Source of the DNA: Sodalinema lacuna_A
GTDB lineage: Bacteria > Cyanobacteriota > Cyanobacteriia > Cyanobacteriales > Geitlerinemataceae
Direction of reading: 5' to 3'
NCBI GenBank assembly: GCA_900149785.2
Contig: FSSI02000004.1
Span: 1 to 64,000, forward strand
DNA length: 64,000 bases
A program made the position numbers and the translations under genes. Shown here piece after piece: positions 9,982-18,541 of the stretch; position 1 is the stretch's first letter, and the number at the start of each line of letters is the position of its first letter. Below the pieces are notes generated by a model that was not told where the DNA came from, did not search any database, and saw nothing but the letters and a program-made list of their open reading frames with translations.

Positions 9982-10710
9982 TTGGATAGTCAAAAAGAAA
10001 AAATTCTCGTGGTTGATGATGAAGCCAGCATCCGTCGTATTCTCGAAACCCGTCTGGCCATGATTGGCTATGACGTGGTAACGGCGGCTGATGGCGAAGA
10101 AGCCCTCGACACGTTTCGCGACAGCCAACCGGATTTGGTGGTGTTGGATGTGATGATGCCGAAACTCGACGGCTATGGCGTCTGTCAGGAACTCCGCAAA
10201 GAGTCGGATGTTCCCATCATTATGTTGACAGCGTTAGGGGATGTTGCCGATCGCATCACCGGCTTAGAGTTAGGGGCGGATGATTATGTGGTCAAACCCT
10301 TCTCACCGAAAGAACTTGAAGCTAGAATCCGCTCGGTCTTACGACGGGTAGACAAAATTAACAGTACAGGGATTCCCAGTTCGGGAGTGATCCAAGTTAA
10401 TACGATTCGCATTGATACCAATAAACGCCAGGTCTATAAGGGCGACGAACGTATCCGTTTAACGGGGATGGAGTTTAGTTTATTAGAGTTACTGGTTAGC
10501 CGCTCAGGAGAACCGTTCTCGCGCTCTGAAATTCTACAAGAGGTTTGGGGCTATACTCCTGAACGTCATGTGGATACGCGAGTGGTGGATGTACATATCT
10601 CCCGACTACGGGCCAAACTCGAAGAAGATCCCAGTAACCCGGAGTTAATCCTCACGGCCCGAGGAACCGGGTATCTCTTCCAACGCATCATTGAACCTGG
10701 AGAAGAGTAG
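9982..10710 (+). CDS. rpaB: OmpR-type response regulator RpaB (Ycf27)
   Basis: Receiver domain with DD at 11-12, the phospho-acceptor Asp in VVLDVMMPKLDG and the conserved Lys in YVVKPF, then an OmpR/PhoB winged helix (about 135-235). The sequence closely follows cyanobacterial RpaB, the essential regulator of light-intensity and photosystem genes that binds HLR1 elements and pairs with the kinase NblS. The start is TTG at 9982, preceded by GAAGGAC as ribosome site; a TTG start for this gene is also seen in relatives. It is divergent from radA. The next gene follows after a repeat-filled gap. Confidence 0.93.
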   Translation: MDSQKEKILVVDDEASIRRILETRLAMIGYDVVTAADGEEALDTFRDSQPDLVVLDVMMPKLDGYGVCQELRKESDVPIIMLTALGDVADRITGLELGADDYVVKPFSPKELEARIRSVLRRVDKINSTGIPSSGVIQVNTIRIDTNKRQVYKGDERIRLTGMEFSLLELLVSRSGEPFSRSEILQEVWGYTPERHVDTRVVDVHISRLRAKLEEDPSNPELILTARGTGYLFQRIIEPGEE

Positions 10711-10716
10711 AATCTT

Positions 10717-10744
10717 AGGCAAGAGGCAAGAGGCAAGAGGCAAG
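10717..10744 (+). repeat. Heptanucleotide tandem repeat, AGGCAAG x4
   Basis: Four perfect 7-bp units directly behind rpaB. The complementary heptad (CTTGCCT) recurs in the array at 53902-53957, so the same short repeat family occurs twice in the window in opposite orientation. Confidence 0.9.
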
Positions 10745-10807
10745 AGGGTACGCCTCGAAGACACGAGGTACACAAGGGAGATAGGGATGGGTTTCCCCCC
10801 GGCTACC

Positions 10808-10925
10808 TATTCCCTATTCCCTATTCCCTATTCCCTATTCCCTATTCCCTATTCCCTGTTCCCTATTCCCTATTCCCTATTCCCTATTCCCTATTCCCGA
10901 TTCCCTGTTCCCGATTCCCTGTTCC
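10808..10925 (+). repeat. Heptanucleotide tandem array, TATTCCC x ~17, abutting a start codon
   Basis: About 118 bp made almost only of 7-bp units (TATTCCC with GATTCCC and TGTTCCC variants toward the end). The last unit runs straight into the ATG at 10926, so the next gene has a pyrimidine-rich repeat where a Shine-Dalgarno sequence would normally sit. It resembles the short tandemly repeated repetitive sequences known from filamentous cyanobacteria. Confidence 0.95.
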
Positions 10926-11564
10926 ATGTCTGACACCAACGCCATACTCCGGCAAATTCCCATTGTTGCAGGGTCTCTGGGAGGAACGTTACTCCTAGTG
11001 AATCGCCTGTTAACGGATAATCTCACCACTTGGCAGGTTCGCTCTGATGTTCTCGGGGCGATTATCTGTGCAGTGCTGATTTTGACGGGGTTACTCTGGC
11101 AACGGGTACAGCCGAAACCCCCCGATTCGGTCATGTTGCAGGGAGAAGAAGGCCTGGAACTAGCTGACGATTTACCCGATTCAGTGCAGCGAGAATTGGC
11201 TTGGTCTTCTCAGTTATTATTGACCAATACGGTCACGAAAACCCTCGTGGTTTGGTATCAGGGACGGGTGCTGCTGCGACGGGGAATTTTGGCCGAACAG
11301 ACGACGGTGGAACTTGGAGCGATCGCCCAACGGGCCATCCACACCCAAAAACCCGTTTATCTCGTCAAACTCGACCTCTATCCTGGTCGACTTGAGTTCA
11401 ATTATTTGCCGCCTAACACACAAGGGGTAATTTGTCAACCCCTTGGCGGTGAAGGATTAATGATTTTAGGGGCCAATGCCCCCCGCAGTTACAGCAAACA
11501 AGATGAAACCTGGATTGCGGGATTCGCTGAAAAGCTCGCCGACACCCTAGAGCGGGAACTCTGA
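10926..11564 (+). CDS. CCB2/CCB4-like cytochrome b6f cofactor assembly protein
   Basis: 212 aa with two predicted N-terminal membrane helices (about 10-30 and 43-60) and a soluble domain that matches the cyanobacterial 'cofactor assembly of complex C subunit B' family (formerly DUF2930). Members help attach heme c(n) to cytochrome b6 at the thylakoid membrane in chloroplasts. Family assignment is from remembered sequence pattern (LLLVNRLLT, QVRSDVLGA, LLWQRVQPKPP). It overlaps the next gene by one base (TGATG), so the two are probably co-translated. Its 5' region consists of the heptad repeat. Confidence 0.75.
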   Translation: MSDTNAILRQIPIVAGSLGGTLLLVNRLLTDNLTTWQVRSDVLGAIICAVLILTGLLWQRVQPKPPDSVMLQGEEGLELADDLPDSVQRELAWSSQLLLTNTVTKTLVVWYQGRVLLRRGILAEQTTVELGAIAQRAIHTQKPVYLVKLDLYPGRLEFNYLPPNTQGVICQPLGGEGLMILGANAPRSYSKQDETWIAGFAEKLADTLEREL

Positions 11565-13279
11565 TGGTAGGTCATCAGGGACGTTATATCCGTCAACCCT
11601 GGCTGATGTTGTTGCTGGTCATTGCCCTGGGGGGACTGTTGCGGGGGCTGAATTTAGGAGAAAAAGCCCTCTGGCTCGATGAACTCCTGACGGCTATTTT
11701 TAGTTTAGGGCGGGGAATAGCGGACATTCCCCAAGCTGAATTTATCTCCGTCTCGGCCGTGCGATCGCAGCTAAGTCTCAACCCCGAGGCCAGTTGTCAG
11801 CAGATTGCCATCACCCTCAGCCGTGAATCGACCCATCCGCCTCTATTTTTCTGCTGGCTTCAGCATTGGTTGCGTCTGATTGCCCCTCTGAACCTATCTT
11901 TAGCCCAACAGTTGCGATCGCTGCCGGCCCTGTTGGGGATTCTCGCCATTCCCAGCCTCTACTGGCTTAATCGTCTGGCCTTTTCCCGAAAAGCAGGACT
12001 GTTGGCAGCGGCCTTAATCGCCTTATCTCCCTTCGCCGTCTATCTCTCCCAAGAAGCCCGTCACTATACCCTACCACTACTGCTCATTAGCCTCAGTTTA
12101 GGGGCATTGGTCCGCTGGGGACAGGGCCAATGGGGCGATCGCCCCCTACCGCGAGGAACTCGCCCCCTCTGGGTTCTCTGCCATAGCATCGGACTCTATA
12201 GCCACTACTTCATGGCGATCGCCTACATCGCCCAAATCGCCACCTATCTCAGTCTTACTCTTGCCCTCAAGTTTGCCCCTAGCCTGGGCATCAAACCTCG
12301 CGTCATCTCCGAAAATCCATCTTCTCGGGCCATTCCCCTGAGTCATCTTCTCAGCCTTATCCTACCGGGGCTAGTCTTTTTGCCCTGGCTATCTCATTTG
12401 GGGCAACATCTGCAACGCTCGGAAACGGACTGGTTCCAACCCTTTGAACCGAGTTGGACCGATCACTTCGCCCCCTTGCTGCAAACCCTAGCCAGTTGGG
12501 TGGTGATGTGGGTGACGTTACCCGTCGAACATCAACCGTGGGCGATCGCCATCCCCGCTGCTGTGGCGATGGTGGCCCTGAGCCTGGGGTTAGGAATCAC
12601 CGCCTGGCGAGGCGGCCAACATCTCTGGCGTTCACCGGCCTCTCGACTGCCGCTACTGATCCTCATTCTAGTGACGCTGTGGAGTTTGTTGGGCTTTGTC
12701 TTCATCGTCTATGGCTTAGGCAAAGATATCACCATCGCCCCACGCTATCACTTCGTCTACTATCCCAGTCTTTGCGCCCTAGTCGCCGCAGCACTTAGCA
12801 CCTATAAATCTCCCAAAATTCCCGCCCTTGCCCTGATGATGGGAGGAATGAGCAGCCTAGTGGTGATTTCGGGCCTCGCCTTCGAGAAACCCTATCAGCC
12901 GCGTCAGGTGGCCCAACAGTTGCAGCGATCGCCCGCCTCAACCTTAGAAGTCGTGATCGGCTATGAAAACAGCCAAGAAATCGCCCTGGGGCTAAGTTTT
13001 GCCCTCGAACTTCCCCCCGAGACAGCCGTGGCCTTCCTTCCCCGTGACGGTGGATACGAGCAAACCTGGCAACAACTGGCTCAACTTCCCGGATTGTCTG
13101 CCTCACAGCCATCAACGCGCCCTGAGGTCGATCTGTGGATCATTGCCCCAGGCTTACGAGAAGCCGAGTATCCTCAACAGGTCGAACGAGAAGCCCTCAC
13201 CTGCGATCGCCGCCCCGATGACTACTACCGTCTCGGGATTCCCTACCAACGCTATCACTGTCAGCCTTCACCAGTCTGA
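11564..13279 (+). CDS. Membrane glycosyltransferase, GT39/ArnT-like
   Basis: 571 aa with about nine to ten hydrophobic segments and the N-terminal loop typical of GT-C enzymes (GLNLGEKALWLDELLTA), where the acidic pair binds the polyprenyl-phosphate sugar donor. A further motif, SQEARHYTLP, fits the family's second lumenal loop. Such enzymes transfer a sugar from a lipid carrier to protein or lipid on the periplasmic side. The substrate cannot be deduced. The start overlaps the upstream stop by one base, so it is translationally coupled to the CCB-like gene, a link that looks incidental. Confidence 0.8.
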   Translation: MVGHQGRYIRQPWLMLLLVIALGGLLRGLNLGEKALWLDELLTAIFSLGRGIADIPQAEFISVSAVRSQLSLNPEASCQQIAITLSRESTHPPLFFCWLQHWLRLIAPLNLSLAQQLRSLPALLGILAIPSLYWLNRLAFSRKAGLLAAALIALSPFAVYLSQEARHYTLPLLLISLSLGALVRWGQGQWGDRPLPRGTRPLWVLCHSIGLYSHYFMAIAYIAQIATYLSLTLALKFAPSLGIKPRVISENPSSRAIPLSHLLSLILPGLVFLPWLSHLGQHLQRSETDWFQPFEPSWTDHFAPLLQTLASWVVMWVTLPVEHQPWAIAIPAAVAMVALSLGLGITAWRGGQHLWRSPASRLPLLILILVTLWSLLGFVFIVYGLGKDITIAPRYHFVYYPSLCALVAAALSTYKSPKIPALALMMGGMSSLVVISGLAFEKPYQPRQVAQQLQRSPASTLEVVIGYENSQEIALGLSFALELPPETAVAFLPRDGGYEQTWQQLAQLPGLSASQPSTRPEVDLWIIAPGLREAEYPQQVEREALTCDRRPDDYYRLGIPYQRYHCQPSPV

Positions 13280-13322
13280 TTAGAATGGAGAGAAGAGCCT
13301 AGGGCCTGCACCCCATTTGACT

Positions 13323-13910
13323 ATGTTTGTTCAAAAATCTTCCTATGAAAACGCGATCGCTCGCTACTGCGATACGCCAGACACCCTGGAGTTGTTGCGA
13401 CAATATCGCCCATACCTAGAGGCGATTCCCAGTCTGCGGCGACCCGATGATAGCTTAATTTTGCTGCCATTTCCCCTTGTTCGACTACGGGAATCCCTCA
13501 GTCAACGGGGTTTAAGTGGCTTAGACATTCGCGCCGGAGAGACCGTTTGTTTACCCTGCGAGTTGGGGATTATCATGTGTGAACCTGACTGGCAAGTGAA
13601 AGTCGGGGTTGAGATCTTTATCCTCATCCATCGCCCCCAGGAAGACTTCTCCGACCTCCTGCTACGCTGGCGACAAACCCAAGTGTTACTCGATCGCGGC
13701 TACGAATGGGTGATGCCCTACCGCTATCGTCACATCTACAGTGAAGCGGCTCAACGCATCTTTCCCCTCTTTGTGCTGTTTGAGGAAACACCCCAACATA
13801 TCAAACGAGGCTTAGAGGGGGCCAGTCTCCCCTATGTGGTTGAACCGAGTCCCGTTCAGGAGTCGGAATTGGAGGAAGACTTGTTTTCAATCGAAAGTCC
13901 AACCCTTTAA
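13323..13910 (+). CDS. Conserved cyanobacterial protein of unknown function, 195 aa
   Basis: Soluble protein with no membrane segment. The ATG at 13323 is preferred over an in-frame TTG six bases earlier. Features: N-terminal helical part (ENAIARYCDTPDTLELLRQYRPYLEAI), a central beta-rich part containing CLPCELGIIMC, and an acidic C-terminal tail. Three cysteines lie close together but do not form a complete metal-binding motif. It is followed after 32 bp by the DUF3288 gene in the same direction. No function assigned. Confidence 0.7.
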   Translation: MFVQKSSYENAIARYCDTPDTLELLRQYRPYLEAIPSLRRPDDSLILLPFPLVRLRESLSQRGLSGLDIRAGETVCLPCELGIIMCEPDWQVKVGVEIFILIHRPQEDFSDLLLRWRQTQVLLDRGYEWVMPYRYRHIYSEAAQRIFPLFVLFEETPQHIKRGLEGASLPYVVEPSPVQESELEEDLFSIESPTL

Positions 13911-13942
13911 ATTCCATTCTTTCACATTCACCCATTTCCAAG

Positions 13943-14224
13943 ATGAAAGACCAACAACATCCCCAAGCCAAACTCGATCGCGCCGCCATTAACAGCCTAC
14001 TGGCGGCAGATCCCAATGATCTCAACTTGGCAGAACTGGCTCGATTACGGGTTCGCTACAAGGGATTTCCCGGCGCACGAGATATTCAAAATGACCTCGA
14101 TACGTTGCTCAAACGCTGGAATCTCAGTGAAGAAGACCTCTTTACCAAAACCCGGCAACTGCACGGTAGCGCCCGTATCTTCAACGTGGGAACCCGCAAA
14201 GCTGATGAAGAAGACTGGAGTTAA
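13943..14224 (+). CDS. DUF3288 family protein
   Basis: 93 aa matching the cyanobacteria-specific DUF3288 family: HP near the start, then DR..I..LL....NDLNLAELARLR, RYKGFPGARDIQ.DL, LL..W.LSEEDLF, and the terminal EEDWS. Soluble and helical; biochemical role unknown. It follows the 195-aa gene by 32 bp on the same strand and ends 3 bp from the convergent aspartyl protease gene. Confidence 0.85.
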   Translation: MKDQQHPQAKLDRAAINSLLAADPNDLNLAELARLRVRYKGFPGARDIQNDLDTLLKRWNLSEEDLFTKTRQLHGSARIFNVGTRKADEEDWS

Positions 14225-14227
14225 GCC

Positions 14228-14809
14228 CTAATTACGTCGGGCAAATTCCAGGCTATTTTCCCGAATGGTGACATCATAGCCATCGAGAAAGTCCTGTCCG
14301 AGTAGCCCCAGTTGTAAGCCCTCGGCGATGGTAACGGGGGTATTGCGCAGCACAATTCCACTGAGTTCCATTGAGGCCACATAGCCGATATCCATTTGAA
14401 CCCCCCGTTGACTGGCGGTGTCAATAGTAGCCGTCCCGGCCCGGCCGATGTTCAACTCTTGGGCCATCTGTGCCGTAATCACCGTACCACTGGCCCCAGT
14501 GTCGAACAGCATTTCATAGGAACGACGGCCGTTAAAATTAACTTCCACCACCGGAATACCCCCAACACGGCGTAGAATTGGGACTTCGATCGCGGTTGCG
14601 GCCCGAGAGTCAGAGCCAGCCGCTGCCCCAGGGGAGACGGACGTGTCTGCTGTTCCTGAATCGGGGGGACTCGGACAGAGATTATCTAAATTGATAAGCT
14701 GACCATGGCCATCGACGAAAAAGCAGCCTTCAAATTCTTGGGAGTGGGCGGGTTCCGGGAGTCCGAGGAAGGCGATCGCGGCGATCGAGAGCCAAACTGT
14801 TCGTTTCAT
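14228..14809 (-). CDS. Retropepsin-like aspartyl protease, secreted
   Basis: The start is taken at ATG 14809 because it gives a good signal peptide (MKRTVWLSIAAIAFLGLPEPAHS); the longer frame to 14935 adds unrelated residues. After a variable linker the clan AA fold begins with VPILRRVGGIPVVEV, and the single active-site motif is LFDTGASGTVIT. Further hallmarks are LLGQDFLDGYDVTI and a terminal strand. One catalytic Asp per chain implies a homodimer. Likely periplasmic or thylakoid-lumenal; substrate unknown. It converges on the DUF3288 gene. Confidence 0.85.
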   Translation of the reverse strand: MKRTVWLSIAAIAFLGLPEPAHSQEFEGCFFVDGHGQLINLDNLCPSPPDSGTADTSVSPGAAAGSDSRAATAIEVPILRRVGGIPVVEVNFNGRRSYEMLFDTGASGTVITAQMAQELNIGRAGTATIDTASQRGVQMDIGYVASMELSGIVLRNTPVTIAEGLQLGLLGQDFLDGYDVTIRENSLEFARRN

Positions 14810-15152
14810 GATGTCAATCGTTAGGGTGTTAAGGTTAATCGTAAACATATGGCAGCCGTCCCCTCCACACTCTAGCAAAGGCCCCATCGTCACAAGGCCC
14901 CATACAATCAATGCCATATACAATGCCATATACAATCAATCCCACATAGCCTGAAGCATTTAACAAGGCGGCTTTGTGCCAGATTCTCAACTGTCTCGCC
15001 TGTGGCTGGCCTTGGGCTTAGATTTGCGGCGATCGTTTGAGTATAAACAGGACAGCACTGAAACTGTATCAGAAGGTTGAGGCAGAGCGAACCGGGGCGA
15101 TCTTAGACTAAATGGCAGTTGTTCCCTTGTCGTTCCCTTACGTCACGTCCTT

Positions 15153-16556
15153 ATGAACCCCACAGATTTAGCCTTTTCCTCTGCCCTCGACCAAGCGGCC
15201 TTAATTCGCTCTGGGGAGATCTCCCCCCTAGAACTGACCCAAGTCTATCTCGATCGCATTGCCCGCCACAACGATCGCCTCGGCGCGTACATTACCATTG
15301 CCGAAGAACGAGCCATCAAGACCGCTAAGCAACAAAACGAGCAATGGAGTCAGGGCGATCGCACCAGCTTACCGCCCTTTTTCGGGGTTCCCATGCCCAT
15401 CAAAGACCTGGCCCCCGTCGCCGGACTGCCCTGTATGCGAGGCTTGGCCGCCCTGCGCGATCGCATTGCTGAGTACACCCCCGCCCATGTTCAAGCCATT
15501 GAAGCCGCCGGGTTTAACCTCCTCGGTAAAACGTCGACTTCAGAACTCGGCTCCATGCCCTTCACCGAACCCATGGGCCTGCCCTCAGCCCGCAATCCCT
15601 GGCATCTCGACTATACCCCCGGTGGCTCCAGTGGTGGCGCGGCGGCCGCTGTGGCGGCGGGATTAGCTCCCTTGGCTCACGGCTCGGATGGCGGCGGCTC
15701 GGTGCGCGGACCCGCCGGCTGTTGTGGCTTGGTGGGGTTCAAACCCTCCCGAGGGCGCATCTCTCAAGCCCCAGAAGGAGAACATCTCATGGGACTGGCC
15801 ACACCCGGCCCCCTAACTCGCACCGTCCGGGATGCAGCGGCGCTGCTGGATGTCATGGCTGGCTATGTCCTCGGAGATCCCTATTGGCTGCCGAATCCTG
15901 AAACCTCCTTCCTCGAACAAACTCAGCAAGCACCTCCACGTCTGAAAATTGCTGTGGCCTCGGAGATTCCCCATTGGCCCATCCACCGAGACTGTCAAGC
16001 CGCCGTCGAGAGAACCGCTGAGCAATTGGGCCAGTTGGGCCATGAATTGGGGGTTGGTTGTCCCGATTTTTCCGATTTAGCCGCCCCCTTTCAACAGATT
16101 TTTGCCAGTGCGATTGCGGCGACGGGGGTTCCTCCTGAAGCCCTCAGCCCCATTAATCGTTGGCTGATGGAACAGGCCGGGACGGCCGCTGAACTCTGGC
16201 AGTCCATGGCTCAACTACGCTTTCTTTCGCGCCAAATTGTTGGTTTCTTCGCCGATTGGGATATCTTGCTGTTGCCCACTTATGCCCATCCCATTATTAA
16301 AATTGGTGAATGGGCCGATCGCAGCCCTGAAGAGACGTTTGACGCCGTCAGCCGCTGGGTGATGCCCTGTCCTCCCTTCAACGCCACGGGCCAACCTGCC
16401 ATTTCCTTGCCGGCCGGCTTCGATGAGCGAGGACTGCCGATGAGTGTACAATTAGTGGGAAAACCGGGTGCAGATGCTCAAGTCTTGCAACTGGCGGCGC
16501 AACTCGAAGGACTTGAGGGATGGACTCAACATCGTCCGCCTGAAACGGTAAGCTAA
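15153..16556 (+). CDS. Amidase (amidase-signature family)
   Basis: 467 aa with the Ser-cisSer-Lys machinery: Lys in PMPIKDLAP (about residue 87), the Gly/Ser-rich signature GGSSGGAAAAVAAG (about 153-166) and the nucleophile region GSDGGGSVRGPAG (about 174-186). Members hydrolyse carboxylic amides; some form GatA in the tRNA-dependent amidotransferase. The absence of adjacent gatB/gatC and general divergence favour a stand-alone amidase. Substrate unknown. It is followed by a small membrane-protein gene 46 bp downstream. Confidence 0.85.
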   Translation: MNPTDLAFSSALDQAALIRSGEISPLELTQVYLDRIARHNDRLGAYITIAEERAIKTAKQQNEQWSQGDRTSLPPFFGVPMPIKDLAPVAGLPCMRGLAALRDRIAEYTPAHVQAIEAAGFNLLGKTSTSELGSMPFTEPMGLPSARNPWHLDYTPGGSSGGAAAAVAAGLAPLAHGSDGGGSVRGPAGCCGLVGFKPSRGRISQAPEGEHLMGLATPGPLTRTVRDAAALLDVMAGYVLGDPYWLPNPETSFLEQTQQAPPRLKIAVASEIPHWPIHRDCQAAVERTAEQLGQLGHELGVGCPDFSDLAAPFQQIFASAIAATGVPPEALSPINRWLMEQAGTAAELWQSMAQLRFLSRQIVGFFADWDILLLPTYAHPIIKIGEWADRSPEETFDAVSRWVMPCPPFNATGQPAISLPAGFDERGLPMSVQLVGKPGADAQVLQLAAQLEGLEGWTQHRPPETVS

Positions 16557-16602
16557 AGACGCAGTACAATCAGCGGGCGCTAAATACTCCCGTTTACTGG
16601 CG

Positions 16603-16875
16603 ATGAATGCAAAAAAAGTGGGTTTCTGGGCAGTGATCTTGATTGCCATCTTTTTTATTCTGGATGGCGATCGCTGGGAGTTTCTCCCGCAACCGGTGCG
16701 CAGTGCAAGTTTTGAAACGCGAACCTTTTTGATTGGCTTGTGGCCAGACTGGTTGAAACCTAAGGATCGTAATGAAGATATGGAAGAAGAAATTGAACGG
16801 TTACAAGGACAGGTCGTAGCACCGGTTCCAGAACCATCCTGCCTACCGTTGAGTGACTCCTCAAGTCTTAGTTGA
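16603..16875 (+). CDS. Small single-span membrane protein, 90 aa
   Basis: One hydrophobic helix near the N-terminus (residues 6-20, VGFWAVILIAIFFIL), then a soluble part with WEFLPQPVR and IGLWPDWLKPKD, a charged stretch (NEDMEEEIERLQGQ) that may form a short coiled coil, and a Ser-rich end. It resembles small cyanobacterial hypothetical proteins; no family name is certain. Same strand as the amidase gene 46 bp upstream. Confidence 0.6.
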   Translation: MNAKKVGFWAVILIAIFFILDGDRWEFLPQPVRSASFETRTFLIGLWPDWLKPKDRNEDMEEEIERLQGQVVAPVPEPSCLPLSDSSSLS

Positions 16876-17067
16876 GTCACATAAGATAGGACAATTTGAG
16901 GCAGTGAAAGCCCCTCTATCTAAAGGTTTTACTGTCTTTTTTGTCCTTTTTGATTTTCGCTTTATTGGGTCGATTGGGTCTAAAAATTAGTCTAAAAATT
17001 GGTCTAAAACCATGCACAATTGTTCGGTGTTCATGATGATGGATTATTCGAATTCTTTCTCCCCACT

Positions 17068-17277
17068 ATGACTCGTGTTTCCCTACTGTTAATTTCTAGT
17101 CTGATGGCCCTGTGGGTCGTGGCGATCGCCATGTTGGCCGTCCAGAACGCTAGCGCCGTCTCCGTGCAGTTTCTCATGTTCGCCTCAGTTCCCATTCCCC
17201 TAGGGACCCTGATGGCCTTTTCCGGCGCCTTCGGACTCCTGACCGGGGCGATCGCCATTGCCATAACCGCTAAATAA
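17068..17277 (+). CDS. LapA/DUF1049-like small membrane protein
   Basis: Start set at ATG 17068; an upstream in-frame TTG would add a non-hydrophobic extension. The 69-aa product has two membrane segments (about 5-25 and 43-66). The pattern between them, AVQNASAVSVQFLMFASVPIPLGTLM, is that of the LapA domain (DUF1049) found in envelope-associated small proteins. Role in cyanobacteria unknown. The 190 bp upstream are AT-rich with pyrimidine runs and show no other gene. Confidence 0.65.
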   Translation: MTRVSLLLISSLMALWVVAIAMLAVQNASAVSVQFLMFASVPIPLGTLMAFSGAFGLLTGAIAIAITAK

Positions 17278-17327
17278 CCCCTATCCTGCAAACGCCCCTT
17301 CTATCCTTAAACATATCCTTAAACACC

Positions 17328-18200
17328 ATGACGGATCTTGCCATCGGCATCATTGGCGGTAGTGGACTCTACCAAATGGATGACCTGGAAAACCGCCAAG
17401 AGCATCAGCTTGATACCCCCTTCGGAGCGCCCTCCGATACCCTCGTAACGGGAACCTTAAAGGGAGTCCCCGTCGCCTTCTTAGCGCGACATGGACGCCA
17501 TCATCATCTGTCCCCTTCCGAACTCCCCTTCCGAGCCAATATTCATGCCTTCAAACAGCTTGGCGTACAATACCTCATTTCCGCCTCAGCCGTGGGATCT
17601 CTGGCCGAAGCCATCAAACCCCTAGACATGGTGGTTCCCGATCAATTTATCGATCGCACTCAACATCGTACCGCGACGTTTTTTGGTGAGGGACTCGTTG
17701 CTCATATTGGTTTCGCCGATCCCGTCTGTCCTCAACTGGCCAGCGTCATCGCCGACAGCGCCAGTTCTCTGTCCCTCGATGGCGTGACCATTCACCGAGG
17801 GGGAACCTATGTCTGTATGGAAGGGCCAGCCTTCTCAACCCGCGCTGAATCCCACCTGTATCGCAGTTGGGGAGCCAGTGTCATCGGGATGACGAACCTC
17901 ACCGAAGCCAAACTGGCCCGAGAAGCGGAAATCGCCTACGCCACCCTAGCCCTCGTCACCGACTACGATTGCTGGCACTCGGATCATGATAGTGTGACCG
18001 TCGAGATGGTGGTCAATAACCTCCGTTTGAATGCTCAAAATGCTCAACAGGTGATTCGCGATGTTGTCGCTCGTCTCCATGCGAATCCCTTTGTTAGTGA
18101 GGCCCATTCAGCCTTAAAGTTTGCTATCTTAACTCCCTGGGAGAGAGTTCCTGAAACCACAAAAAGCAAGTTAGAGTTACTGCTCAAGAACTATATTTGA
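17328..18200 (+). CDS. mtnP: S-methyl-5'-thioadenosine phosphorylase
   Basis: 290 aa of the PNP/MTAP family. Seen: IGIIGGSGLY at the N-terminus (phosphate site), ARHGRHHHLSPSE, the ISASAVGSL loop, MEGPAFSTRAES and VIGMTNLTEAKLAREAE, followed by TDYDCWH; these define MTAP rather than purine nucleoside phosphorylase. It cleaves methylthioadenosine from polyamine and other SAM-dependent synthesis to adenine and methylthioribose-1-phosphate (methionine salvage). Length is normal. It is followed by a hairpin with a T-run. Confidence 0.93.
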   Translation: MTDLAIGIIGGSGLYQMDDLENRQEHQLDTPFGAPSDTLVTGTLKGVPVAFLARHGRHHHLSPSELPFRANIHAFKQLGVQYLISASAVGSLAEAIKPLDMVVPDQFIDRTQHRTATFFGEGLVAHIGFADPVCPQLASVIADSASSLSLDGVTIHRGGTYVCMEGPAFSTRAESHLYRSWGASVIGMTNLTEAKLAREAEIAYATLALVTDYDCWHSDHDSVTVEMVVNNLRLNAQNAQQVIRDVVARLHANPFVSEAHSALKFAILTPWERVPETTKSKLELLLKNYI

Positions 18201-18324
18201 TCTCCCGTTTGCGGGGGGTGTGAACCGCTCAATAAGTCTGTCCCCAGATAGAGGTCGATCCCCCGTCTAACTCGATATGCTCAAAGACAGATCGCGCTTG
18301 GTCAATTCAATCCCAACCTGAAGG

Positions 18325-18358
18325 CCTCATCCTCCCCACCGGGTAGGGTGAGGTTTTT
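18325..18358 (+). terminator. Rho-independent terminator candidate behind mtnP
   Basis: An imperfect ~13-bp stem (CCTCATCCTCCCC with GGGTAGGGTGAGG, two mismatched positions) and a very short loop, followed by TTTTT. Confidence 0.65.
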
Positions 18359-18414
18359 CCCATCTCGCTAACCCAGACAGGGTCGTTTAGAATGAACTGT
18401 TCGTCGTTGTGCAT

Positions 18415-18494
18415 TGTGCGCGGTGATAATTAGGCGTGGCGATCATTATGCGTGGCGATCATTATGCGCGGTGATAATTGTGCGTGGCGATAAC
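18415..18494 (+). repeat. 16-bp tandem repeat, five units
   Basis: Five 16-bp units of the form T(A/G)(T/G)GCG(T/C)GG(C/T)GAT(C/A)A(T/C) lie 47 bp upstream of the following GTG start. They fill most of the 340-bp gap between mtnP and the next gene. Apart from the terminator, no other structure is visible in that gap. Confidence 0.85.
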
Positions 18495-18541
18495 TATCCA
18501 TTCACCCATTAACTATTCACGTTATTTAAGAGGATTAGGCT

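Noticed and set aside
10717..10925. CRISPR array
   Set aside because: Units are 7 bp without spacers; no cas genes in the window.
10691..10933. Open frame of 80 aa through the heptad array (SLFPIPY repeats)
   Set aside because: It is a translation of the 7-bp repeat in an otherwise non-coding spacer; no start signal.
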